The notes below the pieces were generated by a model. That model did not search any database. It had not been told where the DNA came from and saw nothing but the letters and a program-made list of their open reading frames with translations. A program made the translations under genes and the position numbers. Below are positions 58,891 to 64,000 of a DNA stretch of 64,000 bases, one piece after another (the first letter of the stretch is position 1; each line of letters begins with the position of its first letter). The DNA is from Ignelater luminosus (lineage: Eukaryota; Arthropoda; Insecta; Coleoptera; Elateridae), in assembly GCA_011009095.1 (NCBI GenBank), contig VTPC01090408.1:285112-349111 (forward strand). Direction: 5' to 3'.

Positions 58891-60628
58891 TCACACATAA
58901 CTTTCAAAGAGATCAACTAATCTTTTTATTTCTTTACTGGAAACAAATTAAGGAAAACACATATCTTCTTATGCTAGAATAAATTATCGGATCAAGTATG
59001 ATTTAAAAAAAGGATACATTCTTGTAGCGTGGCTTTGTACTACTTTCATTGCCTGAGTGACTTCTTCTGCCTTTGCCATCATTGTGTACATACTCTACAA
59101 TCAAAACCAAAATATTATTTATATCATATGTAGTAATAAACATTTTATACAGTTACATTATTGCATAAAAATGATTTGTAATATCACATAAAGCATGCCA
59201 ATATATTTATGGAACACTAGAATACACAATTAACTCATGAAAGAGGTTGCTGTGTTTGCCCCAGCATACCTAACCTAAAATCCTAAATAGCACTTTCCAC
59301 TTGCAATTCGTCTTTGGGAAAGGAATAACAATGGCAATCTTTTACTGAAAACAAAATTCAAATCAATTTACTTGATTGAAAGTTATAACACAGAACTTAG
59401 TGTTTATTTCGGATACAAGACTGATGAACATAAACATTTTTAATTGAATAGTGTAAATCGAACTGTTTATAGATAGCTGCTTATTTCATGCTATTCATTC
59501 ACTCCTGTTTTATTTTATACTGACAGTTTAAGTTTCATAATTCAATCAAAAATGTCGATGTTTGTTTGGAATATGTTTATTTACTTGGCTAAAGCGATTT
59601 AAATGTGATAAAAAATCTGCTGATTGTATTTATTTATTTTAAAGATATCCACAGTTATTTTTGAAACTAACATTGCAGACACAAAACCAATCAATTTATA
59701 CCATACCTTGATGTTAGCATCCATCGCATCTGACATTTTAGAAACAGCATCTTTGTATATATCTACATTATCAGCAGTAATTGAAGATATCTGTAAAATA
59801 TAGTTTAGCAAAAACAATTCTACTGAAAGAAAGACAAAATTAATTACAGAATGTAAAATACCGCATAAGTTTTCAGTGAGATTGTCTATTGAAGTTGCCA
59901 TACGCTGAGCTTCCGATTCTAAATCATTAAGCAAACCTGCATCAAATACACCTACTTGTGGAACTAATAATTGCCTAAATAAAGTATTTGGAGTACCACT
60001 TTTTGAATTCCCTGGTAGTGGTGGTGTGTCTGAAAAAGCAGCTTTAAATTATTTAAATATTATCTAAATCTTAAAATTTATTAGTTTGAATTTGAAAATT
60101 TATAAATGTCGAACCTCCTTTTTTAGTTACTGGACTAGATAATTTAATTTTATATTCTAAATCTTCTGTAACAAAGTGAGTCATATTTCCCTCAACATGA
60201 ACAGTTCCTTCAAGATTTAAAGGTCGAAATGATTTAGAAGTAAGGGTATTCCGTTCACAAGATAACGTCACAGGTCTTTGTAGTATTTCATCTGCCAATG
60301 GAAGAGGATCCATGGTTAGAGATAATGAAACTTCGTTATCTTCCGGACTTAGTCCAGATTTAAATGAAATTTCACTATAAGAAGCTGTCATTTGCTGTGA
60401 AATTTCATCATCTGCCTCTATTTCAGTTTCATCGAAATGAGGTTCATCGTGCTTTGGAATTGGAGGTTGTGGATTTAACTTTGGTGGTCTCTAAAATTTT
60501 CATTTTGTTTAATATACTAGTAATGAAATATAAGCATTTCTTACTGCAGGTAACGGTGGAGGTAAACTTGGAGGTGGTTCAGAAGGTGGTCCAGGTGGTG
60601 AGGGCAATGATCCATCATCAGAATCCAT
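58891..60628 (-). CDS. BORCS6: BORC complex subunit 6 (BORCS6/lyspersin homologue), six coding exons
   Basis: BORC is an eight-subunit complex on the lysosome surface that recruits the small GTPase Arl8 and so links lysosomes to kinesin. The coding exons on the minus strand are 60628-60545, 60490-60115, 60029-59848, 59790-59707, 59094-59018 and 58936-58891: 849 bases, 282 residues. All five introns are GT-AG and the phase closes at each join. Residues 1-37 are acidic then proline-rich (PSPPGPPSEPPPSLPPPLPA). The conserved DUF2365/BORCS6 domain fills the C-terminal third: LLNDLESEAQRMATSIDNLT, SSITADNVDIYKDAVSKMSD, MDANIKSMYTMMAKAEEV and RIKEIKRLVDLFESYV at the end, predicted helical and coiled-coil forming. 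The start is supported by an in-frame TAG directly before the ATG; that TTTAG could also be a splice acceptor, so an upstream exon cannot be excluded. The donor GTTCGA after exon 2 is weak. The human protein is longer at its N-terminus. No sign of decay. Confidence 0.92.
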
Positions 60629-61529
60629 CTAAACAATATTATACACCAATTACATCTAACATCTACAAGGGTTTTTAAATATATGTTTAGAAAATCATTC
60701 TTTGATTAAATAATTTAACATTTATCATAACCACAACTTTATGGTTATTAAACATCACATCGTATAAACATCAAATAAACAACTCCTTCGAGTTAGCAAT
60801 CTGTAATTTTCTACTAATAAATTGTTTTGAAATTATCTGTACACTTTACTTTGTAGTCTATACAACAGCTCTGTAGATGGCACTACTGTAATACTGAATA
60901 TCATTTGTAAAATAATAGTGTGCTTTGAAAGATAAATTGTTGCATACATTTCCAACATTGAGTTGGCACCGACATGGTGAAATTGGCGGAGACCCAAAGA
61001 AATTTAAATTATTCTTTTCTCTTTATTTTAAGCAGAAAAAATAAATTAATAGCAAGTAATTAGAAATTATTTGCAAAGGTAAAATCATAACAACAGTTCA
61101 CTGACTAATAACAATAAGTGGTACCGATGGTTTCATTCTAACTAATAAAACATAAATAGTTGCATTTACCATTGCTTGGTTAAAAAAGATTTTTTTGTTG
61201 CGTAAGCTTTGTTAGTTAATTATTTTAATTAAATTCTTAGCTTCTGGAATTAAGTAAAAACCAAATTTGAATATTTTATTTTATTGTGACATACCTAGTT
61301 AGTATATAGTTTTTATTTTCCTATATGTCATCACAGCTCACCAGCTCACAGATGCCTTATTTGTATATAACAGTTCAATGTTGAAGAAATTCCGAGATAC
61401 TTAGCTCAGAAATTTTGTTGTTTTCCATGCAAGAGCCATCTTTGGTTTGCACTATTTTATTAGTCAAAAAACTTAGAAAATGTAAACATTGTTAAGGTAC
61501 TTTGGTTAAAACTTAGTCTGGCAGCTAAT
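60629..61529. other. Upstream region of BORCS6
   Basis: Should contain the promoter and 5' untranslated region of the minus-strand gene. No TATA box or initiator stands out. Several GC-richer words occur at 60870-60900 and 60960-61000. Confidence 0.35.
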
Positions 61530-62650
61530 TTTATTTTCTATAACACTCTTAAGTACATTTCTTGAACTTGGTTGATTTGTTTTCCATCAACTGTTTGGTG
61601 TATTGATTTGCATGATATCATATTTTTTGCTATTAGTTTTGGACCAATCTTCTCAGCATTTATTTTAAAGTTATCGATATTGCATTTTTGGTAGTTAGGC
61701 AATATAATATTGTTTGCGAATTCAAGATCTTCTAACTTCAGGTAGGGTGTTGTTCCATTCCACACAAGTTACGCTCTTTCTACTTTTAAAGGTAGGTACT
61801 CTTTGTTAATCAATCATAAAGAGGGATTTTAATCTTTTCTGAGATGTTTTTCTATTTGTCATTCCACAGCTTCTTTTACTCCAATTATATCTATACAACT
61901 ATGTCAAGGCCTATATCCTGTCTGTTATATGAGTATCAGTATCACTATCTTATCTTTTTCTTTCTTTATTCTTTTTATTATTATGTGTTAGTATCTTTAC
62001 ACAGCAAGGTTATAGGTTTTCAATTTATACATTGAGTTTTATCATCTTTTCTGGAATTTTTATTGTAAAGCCTTCTGGCCATTTTTGGGGTATTTGCTTG
62101 CCATTCCATATCTTGTTAAATTGACAGTGAATCATTTTGATTGTTACCTTTATCATATTTGATAGTATATTGTCTTTGTCAGCTGTTTAATTATATTTTA
62201 ATTTGACTTAATGGCTTTGTGACACTTCTTGATTTTTAATTTGTTCAGTGTCACTGGTTAATTCTTTCTGTTGCTCGTCTGAATATTTTTCATTGATATG
62301 TACTTCTTGGTGTTTTTATATTTCACTAAAATATTCATAATCTTCATTTCATTTCTTTTTAGTAGTTTTCATTCTTGCCTCTCATTTGATGTTATCTCTA
62401 ATAGCTAGTGGTTCTCGGAGTAGTTGTTCTTGTATTGTGATGACCTCTTATCTTTCCTAGTACTTCTACAGCTTTATGTTTCATCCTATATAATTTATTA
62501 ATGTCATGTTTTTCATGACATCTAATTTTTCATTTCTTCCTTTTTTTGGATACCTTAGCCATTTTGCTTAGAACTGTCTTCTATTTAGTCCAGTTGTTTA
62601 TATTTAATTTATTTATATCATCTATAATATTTGATCTAACTGATCAGTTT
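61530..62650 (-). mobile_element. RTE-like LINE fragment (reverse transcriptase)
   Basis: From about 62500 the minus strand reads LYRMKHKAVEVLGKIRGHHN, then around 62200-62040 ADKDNILSNMIKVTIKMIHC, FNKIWNGKQIPQKWPEGFTI and KIPEKMIKLN, matching the DNIPxEMLK...LFNKIWxxExIPxxWxEGxIxKxPKKGD linker before the RT of RTE-like LINEs. From 61765 a 75-codon frame continues LKLEDLEFANNIILPNYQKC...NAEKIGPKLIAKN and TVDGKQINQVQEMYL, the palm and thumb (family form LEDLDFADDIxLL...NAxKxGLxINxxKTK...xxGxxIxxVxEFxYLG). FANN at 61709-61720 replaces the catalytic FADD. The middle of the RT is missing, and other stops occur. It lies about 0.9 kb upstream of BORCS6 in the same orientation. Confidence 0.82.
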
Positions 62651-64000
62651 TGAAATTCATGGCTAATAAACAGCAAGAAGTAAAAAAAAAAGGTTTTCTT
62701 GATGCACATATAGTGCAATTGGTTCAAATTTGGAAAAAACAAAAACAAACAAATTTTTCTCCTAATTTGACATTATTATAAACACATAATCTTCAGGTTC
62801 AAGAACTCAATACCTACTTTTGCTTGTGGCCAAATACTAAATTATTTTCCTCGTTTTTCAAGTCGTGTGATGTAAAGTTCTAAAATCGAAACTGTAAATC
62901 ATTTCAGCTTTTCTTGATTTAGTTTCCCACTATAATAAGCAATATTGCTAAAGAATCTACAAGAGTAGTTATTAAAAGATTATTATTAATCTCATTATTC
63001 ATAGTGTGTAGCTTTCTTGTGGTATTTTGCAAAAAAAACTTGTCAAGTTATAAATTAGATACATTATAATTTTAAAATTTTTATGTAAGAGTACTTTTGT
63101 AATTTGCTCTCTTAATTACAGTTTTACACTAAACATTCATTATTATTTTTTTACTGTAATTATTGCAATTCTATAAGTTAATTAAGTTGCCTATACGTCT
63201 AGGCGCATAAACAGAGCAGTCGAAAAATGCTCGGAATTCAGATTAGGTGTTTATTTACTCTGTTATTATCATAAGTACTAATCTTTCTTTAGCTGTATAA
63301 CATCTTTTTATTTTTATAGCAAGTATAATAAATGAATATATTTGTGGTTTGTAAGTCATACCGACACATGCAGATTACTTCCAGGTTTTTTGATTTTATT
63401 AAATTTCAAAGATAACTGAAAACGGTAGAAGGAAATTTCGTATCCAAAATTAAATACACAAAATTAAATAAACACAATCTTTTCCTTCTTTAAGGGGGTT
63501 AACGTTATATTTTTACAAGAGATTTTCCTTCAAAGCTTTTGAGAAAACGTTAGAGAAAACAAATTGGTCTAAAACATTCTCGCATTTTCTCAGCAACTAA
63601 ACTTTGATGTAATGAAATAAGCTGGTTTAGTCTTTTATACGAGGTTATAAAGTAAAAAATGCGTCTTTGTCTGGATTCGAAAATTAAACAGCTGAAAAAA
63701 CTACAATGTAATTGAATACATGTTTAAGCCGGCGGGTATATCGGGTTTACCTATATTATTGTGTTTCAGAGTAATTTTGAATAAATTTCACAACATAATA
63801 ATGCAGTAATACGTTTACATTCAATTTTATACGGGGGTTTCTATTGGGCTTATAATTACGTTACATACTGTAACGTTGTTTTTTAATGCTTGCTACAGGG
63901 TAATATTTCCAAAATGCATCATTACATAATTTAGAAACTTGTTTTACTGTTACTGTTTTGCCTATAGCTAATTACATTGTAATATTGGATGTTTCGAAAT
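62651..64000. other. Intergenic, AT-rich
   Basis: No gene or repeat recognised to the end of the window. Confidence 0.4.

Noticed and set aside
59599-59934. Continuous 111-codon minus-strand frame taken as one exon
   Set aside because: It joins parts of BORCS6 exons 3 and 4 through the intron between them and then runs on into the next intron; splice sites and family alignment support separate exons.
60364-60678. 104-codon plus-strand frame
   Set aside because: It is the antisense shadow of BORCS6 exons 1 and 2.

Overview
This 64 kb window is AT-rich animal nuclear DNA, almost certainly from an insect. Evidence: a split host gene with short GT-AG introns, no bacterial operon structure, and a dense mix of degraded insect-type transposons (Tc1/mariner, pogo, piggyBac, hAT, RTE-like and RNase-H-bearing LINEs, tRNA-derived SINEs). 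I cannot name the species. One host protein-coding gene can be assembled with confidence; nearly everything else is mobile-element debris, short repeats or unassigned AT-rich DNA.

Layout. 0.5-2 kb: decayed hAT transposase of the ZMYM1-like/DUF4371 type (minus). 4.9-5.5 kb: internally deleted mariner with both terminal repeats. 6.0-6.2 kb: weak ankyrin-like fragment. 7-8.06 kb: LINE reverse transcriptase plus RNase H (minus), with a tRNA-like SINE head beside it. 8.58-8.97 kb: retroposed GC-richer element with a 12-bp target-site duplication, a hairpin and a GTCA tail. 9.2-10.3 kb: first copy of a transposase-like family I cannot assign to a named superfamily. 10.5 kb: second SINE head. 13.25-13.72 kb: mariner remnant. 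16.7-16.9 kb: CpG-rich patch. 18.3-20.8 kb: nearly whole pogo/Tigger element. 21.8-22.45 kb: piggyBac remnant. 26.56-27.17 kb: second copy of the unassigned family. 27.7-28.4 kb: deleted Tc1-like element. 30.9-31.3 kb: degenerate tandem array. 32.6-33.1 kb: Tc1-like remnant abutting an RTE-like LINE (33.1-33.9 kb, minus). 34.2-35.5 kb: pair of inverted ends. 39.8-41.1 kb: third copy of the unassigned family, with a candidate intron. 44.7 and 50.5 kb: two copies of a 380-bp repeat, the second with a 14-bp target-site duplication. 47.0-47.9 kb: dense GATA-site cluster in DNA without recognisable transposon sequence. 52.1-52.7 kb: LINE RNase H and zinc-knuckle tail (minus). 58.9-60.6 kb: BORCS6 gene in six coding exons (minus). 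61.5-62.65 kb: second RTE-like LINE fragment (minus).

The host gene encodes a BORC-complex subunit that acts in lysosome positioning. No other host exon could be supported. The least ordinary content is the three-copy family with a Y-[ST]-D-x-C-x-G-x-N-type motif, the pogo element with a five-copy subterminal motif, the two retroposed short repeats with clear target-site duplications, and the GATA-rich segment. All homology statements come from reading translations against remembered family patterns; no database search was possible.
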